DNA from: Bradyrhizobium hereditatis
Lineage (GTDB): Bacteria; Pseudomonadota; Alphaproteobacteria; Rhizobiales; Xanthobacteraceae
Reading direction: 5' to 3'
DNA: 64,000 bases
NCBI RefSeq assembly: GCF_020329435.1
Contig: NZ_JAGKJK010000003.1
Span: forward strand, 434,001-498,000
In this document: in pieces, positions 18,464 to 27,455 of the stretch
How positions within the stretch are numbered: position 1 is the first letter of the stretch
Layout: each line of letters opens with the position of its first letter
Notes under the pieces: generated by a model
Database searches by the model: none
Told to the model about the DNA's origin: nothing
Seen by the model: only the letters and a program-made list of their open reading frames with translations
Made by a program: the position numbers and the translations under genes

Positions 18464-19723
18464 CTAAACGGCTGGTAGGTTGAATTCAATACTCGTTGGG
18501 GGAGTATCGCGAGCGAAGACTTGCAATCGGATCAGGTGGCGCGCGGCGCCTGAAGCTTCTATGAGGAAAGACTTCGGCCGGCCGAAACTCGTATCGGCGA
18601 ACCGCGGAAAAATCTGGCAAGTCGGACTGCGTGGGACAAGTCGATAAATATCGCGTCGCCCCGAGGCGCCACGTCCCGCCAACCCGGAAAGTGTAGCCAA
18701 CTCGCTGTCTATGACGAAGTCGACCCTTAGCATCCCGCTGAGAGACTTCGGCGGCCGAACGATCATTGAGACTTCGGCGGACCGGGAGACGTCCTTCGCC
18801 AGCCAGGATGCAATCATGGACGGCTCCAATCCAACCGTTCCGACCACCGCATGTCTGAGCGGCCCTTCCCTGCGCTGGCCTGCGGGCAAGCCGAAAGTGG
18901 CCAGCGGCAACTTCATTCCGGTGAACCGCCGCATATGGAATCCTATGCGAGGTATGGTGCGAGCGACGTCTGCTGCCAGCTCTGGCCAGAGATCGAGCTG
19001 TTCGCCTTCGCCAGTCAAGCGCGCTCTTAACCTTCGGCTGGTGCCGGACTGTGCGGGCATTCCTGCCGCGGCAAAGCCATGAGCGGCCTGCCGGTACAGG
19101 CGAAGCACCGAGCTCCGATCGCTGTCGCACAGCATTGCACTTCGGATGGCGTCCGCGTACATCCGCAGCGCGATGGCCCTGAGGGGTGATCGAGAATTGA
19201 GCTGGGGGTGATCCAGGAGCTCGACGCAAAGGCGTTCGGTCAGACGGGCACTTTCGGCCATCTCCCGTACCAAAAGGACGTCGATGGTGCTTTCGATCTC
19301 GTTTCGCGACCAGCCCTTGCGATCGCGCCGCAGGGTGTTTGAGGCGAACTTGACTAGCCCTAGATCCAGCGAGCGACCAGGGATCGAGCGATCTGGGTTT
19401 GCCCGGAAAGACGCCACGATCCGGCCCGCCAGCTCTTTGGCTTGCCTCGCATCGAGGGACGCCGGATCGATCAGCACGTCTAGGCCGGGCCGGTCCGCAG
19501 TCTTCAAAAGCAGGATGTCGCAGGAATGAACAGCCTCGGCCCCTGTCTCCAAATCGACGAGCAGGAACGGCCGAGCCGTCCCTTTCCCCGAGCGTCGCCG
19601 CAGCGCATCCGCATCGTCCTTGCCGGCCGACAACAGCCAAACCGAGCGCCCTTCGGTTGCACCGATAGCGGCTGCCATAGGCAACGGAAGCTGCAAGCCA
19701 GCCTCTCGGTCCACGAGGCTCAT
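18464..19723 (-). CDS. Unknown 419-residue protein, first gene of the L10/CHAT operon
   Basis: No family was recognised. It starts at ATG 19723 (MSLVDREAGLQLPLPMAAAIG) and ends 11 bases before the CHAT-type gene. Residues 130-230 are mostly helical (IESTIDVLLVREMAESARLTE in part, RAIALRMYADAIRSAM), and residues 270-419 look beta-rich, with several RLVP/IRLQVF strands. There is no signal peptide, membrane segment or P-loop. Its position suggests a sensor or regulator of the CHAT-type protein. The gene is intact and in the same GC-rich codon style as its neighbours. Confidence 0.7.
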   Translation of the reverse strand: MSLVDREAGLQLPLPMAAAIGATEGRSVWLLSAGKDDADALRRRSGKGTARPFLLVDLETGAEAVHSCDILLLKTADRPGLDVLIDPASLDARQAKELAGRIVASFRANPDRSIPGRSLDLGLVKFASNTLRRDRKGWSRNEIESTIDVLLVREMAESARLTERLCVELLDHPQLNSRSPLRAIALRMYADAIRSAMLCDSDRSSVLRLYRQAAHGFAAAGMPAQSGTSRRLRARLTGEGEQLDLWPELAADVARTIPRIGFHMRRFTGMKLPLATFGLPAGQRREGPLRHAVVGTVGLEPSMIASWLAKDVSRSAEVSMIVRPPKSLSGMLRVDFVIDSELATLSGLAGRGASGRRDIYRLVPRSPTCQIFPRFADTSFGRPKSFLIEASGAARHLIRLQVFARDTPPTSIEFNLPAV

Positions 19724-19746
19724 TCCCGGTCCTCGGCGTTTGCGAT

Positions 19747-19941
19747 TTGATTCGCCCGATCATTTTGTCTCTAGCACCGCAAGACGCCATAGATTTGAAG
19801 CCATTCCCACAGACAACTTTCCTCGTGCCGGGGGAGATCGTCCCAATAACCGGATATTGGCTGTTGGCTAGCTGGGGAATCCCCGGGGGTGAACCTGCGA
19901 ACGATCCTTTAGTCCCTCACGGCCAGGTCCTGCGACCTTAG
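19747..19941 (+). CDS. Possible small protein of 64 aa, divergent from the L10/CHAT operon
   Basis: An open frame from ATG 19747 (MIRPIILSLAPQDAIDLKPF) to 19941. The piece FLVPGEIVPITGYWLL resembles the short G-x-x-x-P-x-x-G-Y motif of some small bacterial proteins with a 'PxSGiY' signature, but this is weak. The start lies 23 bases from the start of the opposite gene. Coding is uncertain. Confidence 0.25.
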   Translation: MIRPIILSLAPQDAIDLKPFPQTTFLVPGEIVPITGYWLLASWGIPGGEPANDPLVPHGQVLRP

Positions 19942-20400
19942 GCCTATACAGCAAAGTTTGCCGCCAGATACGACCTGACCGTAGAACAATAAACAGCCGA
20001 GCCTGGACTAACGCACGAGGAACGACGACCCTGCTCGGCAAGCCAACACGCAAGTTCGAAATGTGGAAAGTGATCTCGGGGTCTTGAGCGTTATCAAACG
20101 GGGGCACCGATCTAGAGGCATTCTGGACCCACCAGTGTGCACCACGCTGGCGAGCTTCATCACATGTCGAGAGCGGTTTACTCAGGCGGATATCTGCCGT
20201 TCAAAAACGTCATGGTGCCAACCTAGTACGCGCTCGTTCACCATCTATCATACTATTCAGTTCGTCTGCACCAAGTTGGGCATCCAGCAGCTCCAAGGCC
20301 GGGATTGAGCGGAGGCCTTTTCGTCTGTCGTTGAGCATCATGAATTGATCCGGTCAGCTTGATCAGCTCTTTCGTGCTCACGCTGACCTTCTCAACACCG
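19942..20400. other. Intergenic stretch without a supported gene
   Basis: Several short open frames exist on both strands, but none has a convincing start, ribosome site or recognisable motif. The stretch separates the L10/CHAT operon promoter from the 3' end of the STAND NTPase operon. No terminator hairpin with a T-run was seen. Confidence 0.5.
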
Positions 20401-23400
20401 TCAGCGACCAATAAAGCGGCGCGGCAATCCCTGAAGGTTGACCAGATCAAACTCTAGGCCGGTCCATCGCCCGTCTGCAGTTTTTACTTGCGCGCCCACC
20501 GTGAAAGTGCCGTAAGCATTAACCTCCTCGAGCACAGCAGAGCTGCCCTCGCGAATTCGACGAATGTAGATCGTCTTGCGCGGGAACGAGTCGTGCAAAT
20601 GAAAAAGCACCGGTCCCTCAAGGAGAGAACCATCCGTAGAAAGTACCGTGAGATCCACGTCAAAAGATTCGCGATCAACTTCTCCGATCTTCGCCTCTAG
20701 CCGACGACCATTGCGTTCGGGCCTGCCTCCCCAGCGACCTTTTTGCAGGTCATCAGGATGCACCACCTCCCCTGGGGAGGGAGGGGCGTCAACACCCTCG
20801 GCCTCGTTGCGGTTGAGAAGTTCATCTATCTGTTCGCGCCACCGCTGCAAATGCAGTCGCATCTGTCTCAGATCGGCCGCCTCCGGACCTGAAGCCAAGT
20901 CGAGAACCGCCGTCGCGGTGCGATTTAGGTTGGCTCCTTCATCGGCCCACCGAAATAACTGCAATGCATCGTCTGGCTGGCGAAAGCCCCGTTCAGGTCG
21001 CGTTGGCAAATAGGCCTCACGCACAAGTTGGTTGAACAAATCAACTGTCTTGGAGGGCTCGCCGAGCACACGGGCCGCGGCATAGCCAAGCGGGACTATC
21101 CAATCGTCGTTTCTGGCTGCGAAGAAGCGACGAAGAACATGGATGTTTTCGGAATTGTCTCCGTCCAACAATTTCTGCGCGCGGTCCAGTACCGCCAGGC
21201 GAAAGTCTGGATTCCCAATACGAGCTACTTTAGGCGTCTTGGCGCGGGCATTGGCGGCCAGGTCGCTCCAGCTGATCGAGAGCTTCTTGAGCCGAGGCTC
21301 AAGACTGCTTCTCATCGCTCTGCGCTGCGAGCGATTGACGTCCAAGAGCGCGACTATTTCAGCCAGCGAAACGGCCTTCGGTGCGGTGGGCAGCTCCTGC
21401 AGGCTGAACCATGCGCGAGCGGCCGGAACAGACGACTGCCGGCCGAACACCACAGCCGTGCGCAAGGCAGCGAAGTCGGAAGGTTCTACATTGCCCATAG
21501 CCTCACGCAATCTATTCGTCACCATCCTGTCGAGCAAAAACTCCCTTGGTGAGCGTGCAATTCGGGCTGCTGCAAGCTCCTGAACAAGGGTCCTCAGAGG
21601 AAGTCTATCGTCGATTGATTCAGTCAGTTGGTCTTGCAGCTCACCCGTATCTCGGGCCCGCTTGAAAAGCCTGGCGAATTCAGCGTGCGCGCGCCATTCG
21701 CTTGTTCCTCCTTCGAAACTTGCAGGCACATTCCACTGCCCGGTCTTGGCGAGCAGGACAGCCTTGACGGGGTGCGGGTAGCTTGAGGCGACCTGTGGAT
21801 TCGCTATGCGCTGAGATAAGCTTAAGACAATCGGTTCGATCCGCGTGTCATCGAATGAGCCGAGTTGCGCCCCTGTCCGTGCAACATGATCGAGCGCCAA
21901 GCGGGGGGAAAGCTTCTGAACGGATTGTGGTGGGAGCAACGCTTCGGCCGTGCGGCCCATAAGGTAGGCTCTCGCCTCACTATCCGCCGCGAAATCATCG
22001 GCTGCCCCTGCCAGCAGCATTGCCATTTCGTCTGTCCAGTCGCGATCGACGCGATCGGGATGCTCGCCGCCGAGCAAGCGGTGGTAAAGCCATTCCGCGC
22101 GGGCTTTGGGTGTTAATTGCCGCGATTCATAGTATTTACGGACCGCGCTGTTTACCTTGTCAAACTTCTCTGGATCACGTTTGCGCATGAGCGGAAGTGT
22201 GCGCGAACGAAGGTCGGTGCGATGCCGCAACACTTCGCCATTGTCTTCCTCCTCCACCATCCAGACTTCATTTGCGAGGGCCTTGAAAACTTGATCGACC
22301 TTATCAGGATCCAGGTCGCAAATCGGCGCCAACGTGGTCGCAATAATGTCGCGCGTCACCCGACGAGCGACGAGGCCCGGCCAAGCCAGCTTGCGTACTT
22401 CCTCCTCCTGGACATGTTCGAGAATGCGCCGCTCGTAAAGCAACCCGACGAAGCCATCGCTGGCATTCTCCCCATCTTTAGCAATGGACTGCACCAGGCG
22501 CTCGCGATCCTCAGGCTTGCATGAGCGAATGAGTTCGATCGCAACTCGGACGACCAGCGGCTCACGGCGCTCCGGCGGATCCGATGGGTTACCGGCCACC
22601 AAACTTTCCCAGTGAGCTTGCCATTCATCGCCGAGGAAGTCGCGCCCGACATTCCTGGCCATCAGACCGGCGTCCGACCACGAAAGCGGCTGCAGAATTA
22701 AGCGGTTTCTGTCAGACCGCAAGTCTTGCTCGGTCCTCAATTCGGGCACGTCCGCCCGGCCTGAAGCAACGATCCTGAGTTCGGGAAATGCTCCAGCGGC
22801 CGTGAACCCATTGAGATAGGTAACGAAATTAATGACTGCCGCTAGCGATGCCGGATCATATTGTACGACCTCCATCGTGTCGAACACGATAAGAAACGCG
22901 CGGCTTCCTCGTGTAAGCTTCTGAACGATATGGCGAAAGCGATCAAAGAAAGCAGTTGAAGATGAACGACCGGCCGCCATTTCCTCACGTAGATCTGCGG
23001 TGAGCTCAACAAGTTCAGTCTCCACTTCGGGGAACTGCAAGCTCACCTGACGCGCTGCTTCGAACAGCAGCTGGCGTGAGTCGCGCGTATGAAGCGTTGC
23101 TCGATCGAAATCGAGGTAGACAAAGGGAAACTGTCGCGACTGATTCATCGCATGATCAAGCACGAATTTTGCAAGCAGTGTCGTCTTGCCGATACCTCCG
23201 CGTGCAATGAGGAAAAAGACGGCCTCTTCGCCGATGTTCAAATAGTATCGCACGCCCTTGAAAAAGCGATCGAAACCTCGGGTAACCGCCTCGAAAGCAG
23301 TCTCAGAGTGGAGCTCGTCGACAAAGGCGCGCAATCGGGCGAGTTCTTCTTGCCGGCCGACGAAACGATCCCTCAAAGGTGCACCGTTCCAGCCGCCTTG

Positions 23401-24108
23401 CATGCCTATCAGAATTCGAAGGGGCTCAAGCAGTTGGCTAAGCCCGAGAGCACGCTGGGCATCTGCAAGGGAGACCTTGGTCTTGACGACGTCAGGACCG
23501 GCAAACCGTAACCGGCTCAACGCATCCACCGCCGCGCGCACCTCACGGGGCGGCGCCTCTAGTACATCGCCCGGCGTACCTGAGAGAAAGCTGCGCAGCC
23601 ATGCGCCCGGTAGACGAATATCGTCTCTTCCCACCTCCTCGAAGTCATCCTCATCCACCTTTGCCGCGCTGAACAGAAGACGCAAAAAAAGTTCGGTATC
23701 ATGAACACGAGTCAGCAGATCCCCTCGCGCTTCGTCGGAAAGCTGCAGACGTCGATGACCACCGACCATGATAGGGGTTGAGTTGGCGAGAATGGCGCTA
23801 CGCTCGTCCTCGTCTAACATTCGGATGTCACGCGTCTCTGGAACAAGGCCCCTTCCGGTTGCTTCCTCAGACGCTGTCGCCTGGGAGATCGTGAAAGTGT
23901 GGGCAATGGCGGCATAAATCGCAGCCTCCGTTTCTGGCAACGGCGGCGGCTCGTTCGATGTTGACGTCGGAGTAGGCACAGGTGCCGATTTCAGACTATC
24001 GCTGAATTTGGCAAACATCTCGCGGAGCGCTGGATTATCAATCTGCGCGACTAATTCGGCCTTGCGGCGCTCCAGATCAGCTTTCATGCTGGACTGATCT
24101 TCGTTCAC
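20401..24108 (-). CDS. STAND-type NTPase with helical repeats and C-terminal YEATS-like domain
   Basis: This 1235-residue protein starts at GTG 24108 behind GGAG; its start overlaps the previous stop. It has a helical N-terminus (1-240), then GRQEEL (251-256) and a Walker A, ARGGIGKTT (302-310), a Walker B-like FLIVFDTMEVV (about 397-407), and a winged-helix-like region to about 650. Helical repeats follow to about 1090. The last 105 residues (HLHDSFPRKTIYIRRI, YGTFTVGAQVK, LEFDLVNLQGLPRRF) fit the prokaryotic YEATS (pYEATS) domain of conflict systems. STAND NTPases oligomerise on sensing a ligand. It is the last gene of a four-gene protease operon and probably the sensor. The gene is intact. 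Confidence 0.75.
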   Translation of the reverse strand: MNEDQSSMKADLERRKAELVAQIDNPALREMFAKFSDSLKSAPVPTPTSTSNEPPPLPETEAAIYAAIAHTFTISQATASEEATGRGLVPETRDIRMLDEDERSAILANSTPIMVGGHRRLQLSDEARGDLLTRVHDTELFLRLLFSAAKVDEDDFEEVGRDDIRLPGAWLRSFLSGTPGDVLEAPPREVRAAVDALSRLRFAGPDVVKTKVSLADAQRALGLSQLLEPLRILIGMQGGWNGAPLRDRFVGRQEELARLRAFVDELHSETAFEAVTRGFDRFFKGVRYYLNIGEEAVFFLIARGGIGKTTLLAKFVLDHAMNQSRQFPFVYLDFDRATLHTRDSRQLLFEAARQVSLQFPEVETELVELTADLREEMAAGRSSSTAFFDRFRHIVQKLTRGSRAFLIVFDTMEVVQYDPASLAAVINFVTYLNGFTAAGAFPELRIVASGRADVPELRTEQDLRSDRNRLILQPLSWSDAGLMARNVGRDFLGDEWQAHWESLVAGNPSDPPERREPLVVRVAIELIRSCKPEDRERLVQSIAKDGENASDGFVGLLYERRILEHVQEEEVRKLAWPGLVARRVTRDIIATTLAPICDLDPDKVDQVFKALANEVWMVEEEDNGEVLRHRTDLRSRTLPLMRKRDPEKFDKVNSAVRKYYESRQLTPKARAEWLYHRLLGGEHPDRVDRDWTDEMAMLLAGAADDFAADSEARAYLMGRTAEALLPPQSVQKLSPRLALDHVARTGAQLGSFDDTRIEPIVLSLSQRIANPQVASSYPHPVKAVLLAKTGQWNVPASFEGGTSEWRAHAEFARLFKRARDTGELQDQLTESIDDRLPLRTLVQELAAARIARSPREFLLDRMVTNRLREAMGNVEPSDFAALRTAVVFGRQSSVPAARAWFSLQELPTAPKAVSLAEIVALLDVNRSQRRAMRSSLEPRLKKLSISWSDLAANARAKTPKVARIGNPDFRLAVLDRAQKLLDGDNSENIHVLRRFFAARNDDWIVPLGYAAARVLGEPSKTVDLFNQLVREAYLPTRPERGFRQPDDALQLFRWADEGANLNRTATAVLDLASGPEAADLRQMRLHLQRWREQIDELLNRNEAEGVDAPPSPGEVVHPDDLQKGRWGGRPERNGRRLEAKIGEVDRESFDVDLTVLSTDGSLLEGPVLFHLHDSFPRKTIYIRRIREGSSAVLEEVNAYGTFTVGAQVKTADGRWTGLEFDLVNLQGLPRRFIGR

Positions 24109-26243
24109 GTTAAAGGTGCTCCAAAGAGACGCGCGAACTTTGATTGCAATGAGCCGATAGCGATTTGCAGCGCCTCAAGCCGCTTGAGCGGGTTCTCATA
24201 CTCAGACTTCAAGGGCTCCAGGCTGACGAGCTCCTCGACCAGGATAGCAGCCAATCCCAGCATCTGATCCTGTGGAGTCGAATTGTAGCTCGCTGCGAAA
24301 TTGCGAATGCATTCCTTCACCGCCTCGCTATTTGCCAGGACGGTCGATGGGTTAAGGCTTTCCCAAGATATGGTTCCAAGGAAGGCCGGCTTTTCGCCGA
24401 GGAACAACCAGCGTATGCGCCGTAGCTCGTTGGGCACGGCAGTTTCCTCAGGACGGGAACCTACCAGCGCAGTGATGATCTCACTCAATGGGCCGATATT
24501 TTCCTTGGCGGCATTGTCAATAACGATCCAGATACGCTGCCAGCGGCTGCGCCTTTCTGTGATAGGCGGCACTGCGTTCGCAATCTCCAAGTCCCGAGGG
24601 TCAGGCGGGACGCCCGGGACTGGATTATCGATCCGCATCCTGGCCTCTTTAGTCAGATTTCCCTCCAATTCACGCGCGCCCAAAAGGATGTTGTTGAACC
24701 ACCGTGGAATCCCGTCCGACAACCAGTCATTGAGCTTATCCTCTGACTGCCCTTCGGATTGTTCAACAGAAGGACGTGGCATCGCGGGAAAGCTCTCGGG
24801 TGGGATTCCGATTTGGGTAACAATCGCGGAGGCAAAATCGGCGGGGGTGGTCGGGATCTTCTCCACGCCGGTGCCAAATTCGACGATCCGATCTGACGCA
24901 TCTCTCAGCGCGGCCTTCAAAATCTCAATCGAGAATGTCTTGCCACCACGTCGCTCGGCCTCTACCGCATGGACCCGCTGGCTTCGGCTGGCCGGGAACT
25001 CCGCCATTGCCCCGCTAATCCAGTCCATAAGCGCTTTTCGCCCCACGATGACTCGCGGCTTGAGAGAATCCGGACTGACGCTCCAAAGAGTAGATGTGCC
25101 GGCATCCGCATTGGCAGGATACTTCTCGCGGAGTCGGTTCATTATTTTTGCGAAATGAACGGCTTGATTGAAGACGGCGATATTGTGGGGTCGGTACGCC
25201 GCATTGTGCACGCCGACCAATTCGTAGTCCTGATCGAAGCATGGGGCCCCCGATGTCCCACCCGCAGTTTCGGCGTCATACCGAAGCCGAGTAAGGGAAG
25301 CATCGAGCTTGTTGAAGCGACCGAAATCGATACGTTGCGGTTGGCCACTGGGATGTTGCGGGATAATGATGCGGTCGTCCCTTCTCGGTGTCCGTTCGGG
25401 AAAGCGTGAAAGATCGAACCAGCCTCGACGGGTTCCGCCATAGACATGCCGGGAGTAGGCTCCAATCGGCTCAACGAGGCGAACCAGCGCGTAATCGAGC
25501 TTTTCCTGTAGCTCCACGATTTGTTCTGCAGTCGGTTCGTCAAACGCCTCCCCGGGGATGTCGTCGCACGCGGCGACCAGCCAATTGTTGGCAAACTCGA
25601 CCGCGCGAGCACGCGTCCGCAACTGCGGCGTAATAGCATCGATATTTATGATGGGTTCACCGAAGAGATGATCGAAAAACGCGTACAATGGACCTGGCGA
25701 GGGCGTGATTTGCTGGCCATCCTGGGAAATGTGATATTTCAAGACATGTCGCGCAGTCAGAACCAAATCCGGCCCCACGAGAAAGCCTGTGCCGTTGCTG
25801 TATTGCACGTGGCCGCCAAGATCTGCCTTTGCCGTAATGACGCAAAGCTTTGGTTCGCACTCGTTCAGAAATCTGCTCAACCGAGGTGACTGCAGGAAAT
25901 TTGCACGAAGTGCGAAAGCAGCCTGCTGTTCGCCGGCTCCCTCGAGGGGCAGAAAGCCCGACATTGCCTGAGCAAAACCGCTATCGGACCAGCCGCGTCG
26001 ATAGAGTTCCTGAATGAAACGCAATAGCAGCTGAGATTTTTCATAGATCTCGATGACAGCGAGCGCGACGCTCTTGATATTCTCGTGCGGATCTGGTGGT
26101 GCGGCCTTGCGGATTTCGTCAAAATTCGCCACGACGCCCTGCGAGCTGACAATGTCGGCCAACATCACCAGGGAGACGTTCCTGGCGATCAGGTCAGCGA
26201 GTTGCTGCTTCCTTTCAATAGTCAACGTTTCCAAATTCGCCAT
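24105..26243 (-). CDS. Trypsin-like serine protease with N-terminal effector-associated domain and degenerate NTPase-like C-terminus
   Basis: In this 712-residue protein, residues 1-100 are a helical domain (LADLIARNVSLVMLADIV, FIQELYRRGWSDSGF) that resembles the effector-associated adaptors of STAND systems. Residues 140-370 are a trypsin-fold protease: His166 (VLTARHVL), Asp250 (LDYALVRL) and Ser331 (GGTSGAPCFD). Residues 400-712 carry VEAERRGGKTFS, a P-loop-like turn that lacks the first Gly, and IWIVIDNAAKEN, like a Walker B. There is no signal peptide. It overlaps the STAND NTPase gene by GTGA and follows the second trypsin gene by 12 bases. It is likely recruited by the adaptor to the NTPase. 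Confidence 0.75.
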   Translation of the reverse strand: MANLETLTIERKQQLADLIARNVSLVMLADIVSSQGVVANFDEIRKAAPPDPHENIKSVALAVIEIYEKSQLLLRFIQELYRRGWSDSGFAQAMSGFLPLEGAGEQQAAFALRANFLQSPRLSRFLNECEPKLCVITAKADLGGHVQYSNGTGFLVGPDLVLTARHVLKYHISQDGQQITPSPGPLYAFFDHLFGEPIINIDAITPQLRTRARAVEFANNWLVAACDDIPGEAFDEPTAEQIVELQEKLDYALVRLVEPIGAYSRHVYGGTRRGWFDLSRFPERTPRRDDRIIIPQHPSGQPQRIDFGRFNKLDASLTRLRYDAETAGGTSGAPCFDQDYELVGVHNAAYRPHNIAVFNQAVHFAKIMNRLREKYPANADAGTSTLWSVSPDSLKPRVIVGRKALMDWISGAMAEFPASRSQRVHAVEAERRGGKTFSIEILKAALRDASDRIVEFGTGVEKIPTTPADFASAIVTQIGIPPESFPAMPRPSVEQSEGQSEDKLNDWLSDGIPRWFNNILLGARELEGNLTKEARMRIDNPVPGVPPDPRDLEIANAVPPITERRSRWQRIWIVIDNAAKENIGPLSEIITALVGSRPEETAVPNELRRIRWLFLGEKPAFLGTISWESLNPSTVLANSEAVKECIRNFAASYNSTPQDQMLGLAAILVEELVSLEPLKSEYENPLKRLEALQIAIGSLQSKFARLFGAPLT

Positions 26244-26255
26244 CGCACGAACAAC

Positions 26256-27443
26256 TTACAAGAATTGCCCGACTGGGTGCGCGCGCAATGCTGCTGCCGT
26301 GAATGCACGGTTACCGCTTAGTGGATTACCGTAGTAGTGCAGACCGATTACCTCCCTCTTCAGGAAAGGCAGGACGCAACCACCGGAGTATCCCCCTATC
26401 GTGGACGCATCGTGCAGGAATTCGTTCGGTCCCGGCGCACTGGTGTCCATCGTCTCACCGAAGCTCACCCGTTTGCGCTCATTTGGCGTGCCGAACACGG
26501 CCAGCACATTTTCAGGCACCTTCGCCATTTTGCCCGGATGCCCCATCACGTAAATGTACTGATAGTCGCCTGGACTGCTCGAGATCGAAAGGGGCGCCGG
26601 CAACTCCTGCGCGGTTTCGACGGGCGATCCGATCCTGATCAAGGCAACGTCTATTGGGTCGGCGTCTTGAGATACATACAGGACCTCACTCACGGGGCAG
26701 GTCAAGGCGCGTCCGGCTTGGCGATCATCGAAGGAGAAATCGATAGTGACCTCAAGATCACTCTTGAAGCGTGCTGTCGTGGTCTCTCCCGGAATGCGAC
26801 GCGCCAATCGCATGCCCCATGGAGGGAATAAAACGTGTCGATTGGTCATCACCAAGTTGGATTTGACCAGCCAAGCGGTCCCCTGGACCCAATTTGGTTG
26901 AATGCCCATACGATCCTTCACCATCACTGCGCCTGTGGCGCTCGCAACGCTGACCAGATCGTTTTCGTAATCGCTGCGGAACGTCAGCCAGAACTCCGAG
27001 CCCGGATGCTTTTGGCCATCGATTGGCTCGATGGAATCGCCCTCGACATTCAGCGCGGGACGGCCGCGCACTCGCATGACAGACTCCAAGGCGTAGGCGC
27101 CCTCGGCGGACACCTCCCCCAGCGAGCCGCCGGCACGCAGCTGTGCCAGCACTTCGTTCGCACGAGCCACGAGTTGGGCCGCGATCGCATCGGCCTCGAT
27201 ATTGAGATCTCGTCCGGCAACCGGGCCGGCCGCCGCGGCGTGCCGCCCTGACTCGCGCTTTAGCGCGTCTGCGATTGCCCTGGCGTCTGCGTCGTTTGGC
27301 AAGCCGGCGCTACTACTCGACTGCTGCACGCCGCCGCCAGTCGATTCGAGCGTGCTCTCTCCCGCGACGCCGAACATGCGGAACGCCCGCGGGGCGACGC
27401 GCTCCAGACGTCCCGCGATGACTTCGTCGATATTGATGGGCAC
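26256..27443 (-). CDS. Trypsin-like serine protease (395 aa)
   Basis: The chosen start is GTG 27443. Residues 1-180 are unassigned and contain a Ser/Gly-rich linker (residues 30-50). Residues 185-390 are a trypsin fold: His203 (NLVMTNRHVLFPPWG), Asp265 (DPIDVALIRI) and Ser353 (STIGGYSGGCVL), with the IYVMGHPGKM strand typical of the family. There is no signal peptide or membrane segment, so a cytosolic protease is expected. It lies 12 bases downstream of the subtilase and 12 bases upstream of the EAD-trypsin gene. Having two different trypsin folds side by side suggests that one activates the other. Confidence 0.8.
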   Translation of the reverse strand: MPINIDEVIAGRLERVAPRAFRMFGVAGESTLESTGGGVQQSSSSAGLPNDADARAIADALKRESGRHAAAAGPVAGRDLNIEADAIAAQLVARANEVLAQLRAGGSLGEVSAEGAYALESVMRVRGRPALNVEGDSIEPIDGQKHPGSEFWLTFRSDYENDLVSVASATGAVMVKDRMGIQPNWVQGTAWLVKSNLVMTNRHVLFPPWGMRLARRIPGETTTARFKSDLEVTIDFSFDDRQAGRALTCPVSEVLYVSQDADPIDVALIRIGSPVETAQELPAPLSISSSPGDYQYIYVMGHPGKMAKVPENVLAVFGTPNERKRVSFGETMDTSAPGPNEFLHDASTIGGYSGGCVLPFLKREVIGLHYYGNPLSGNRAFTAAALRAHPVGQFL

Positions 27444-27455
27444 CGGCCAGGCTCC

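Noticed and set aside
18486..19790. Reverse 434-codon frame overlapping the unknown 419-residue gene
   Set aside because: It is Arg/Pro/Ser-rich, the mark of a shifted frame in GC-rich DNA, and its codon use is unlike that of the neighbours; the 419-codon frame fits operon spacing.
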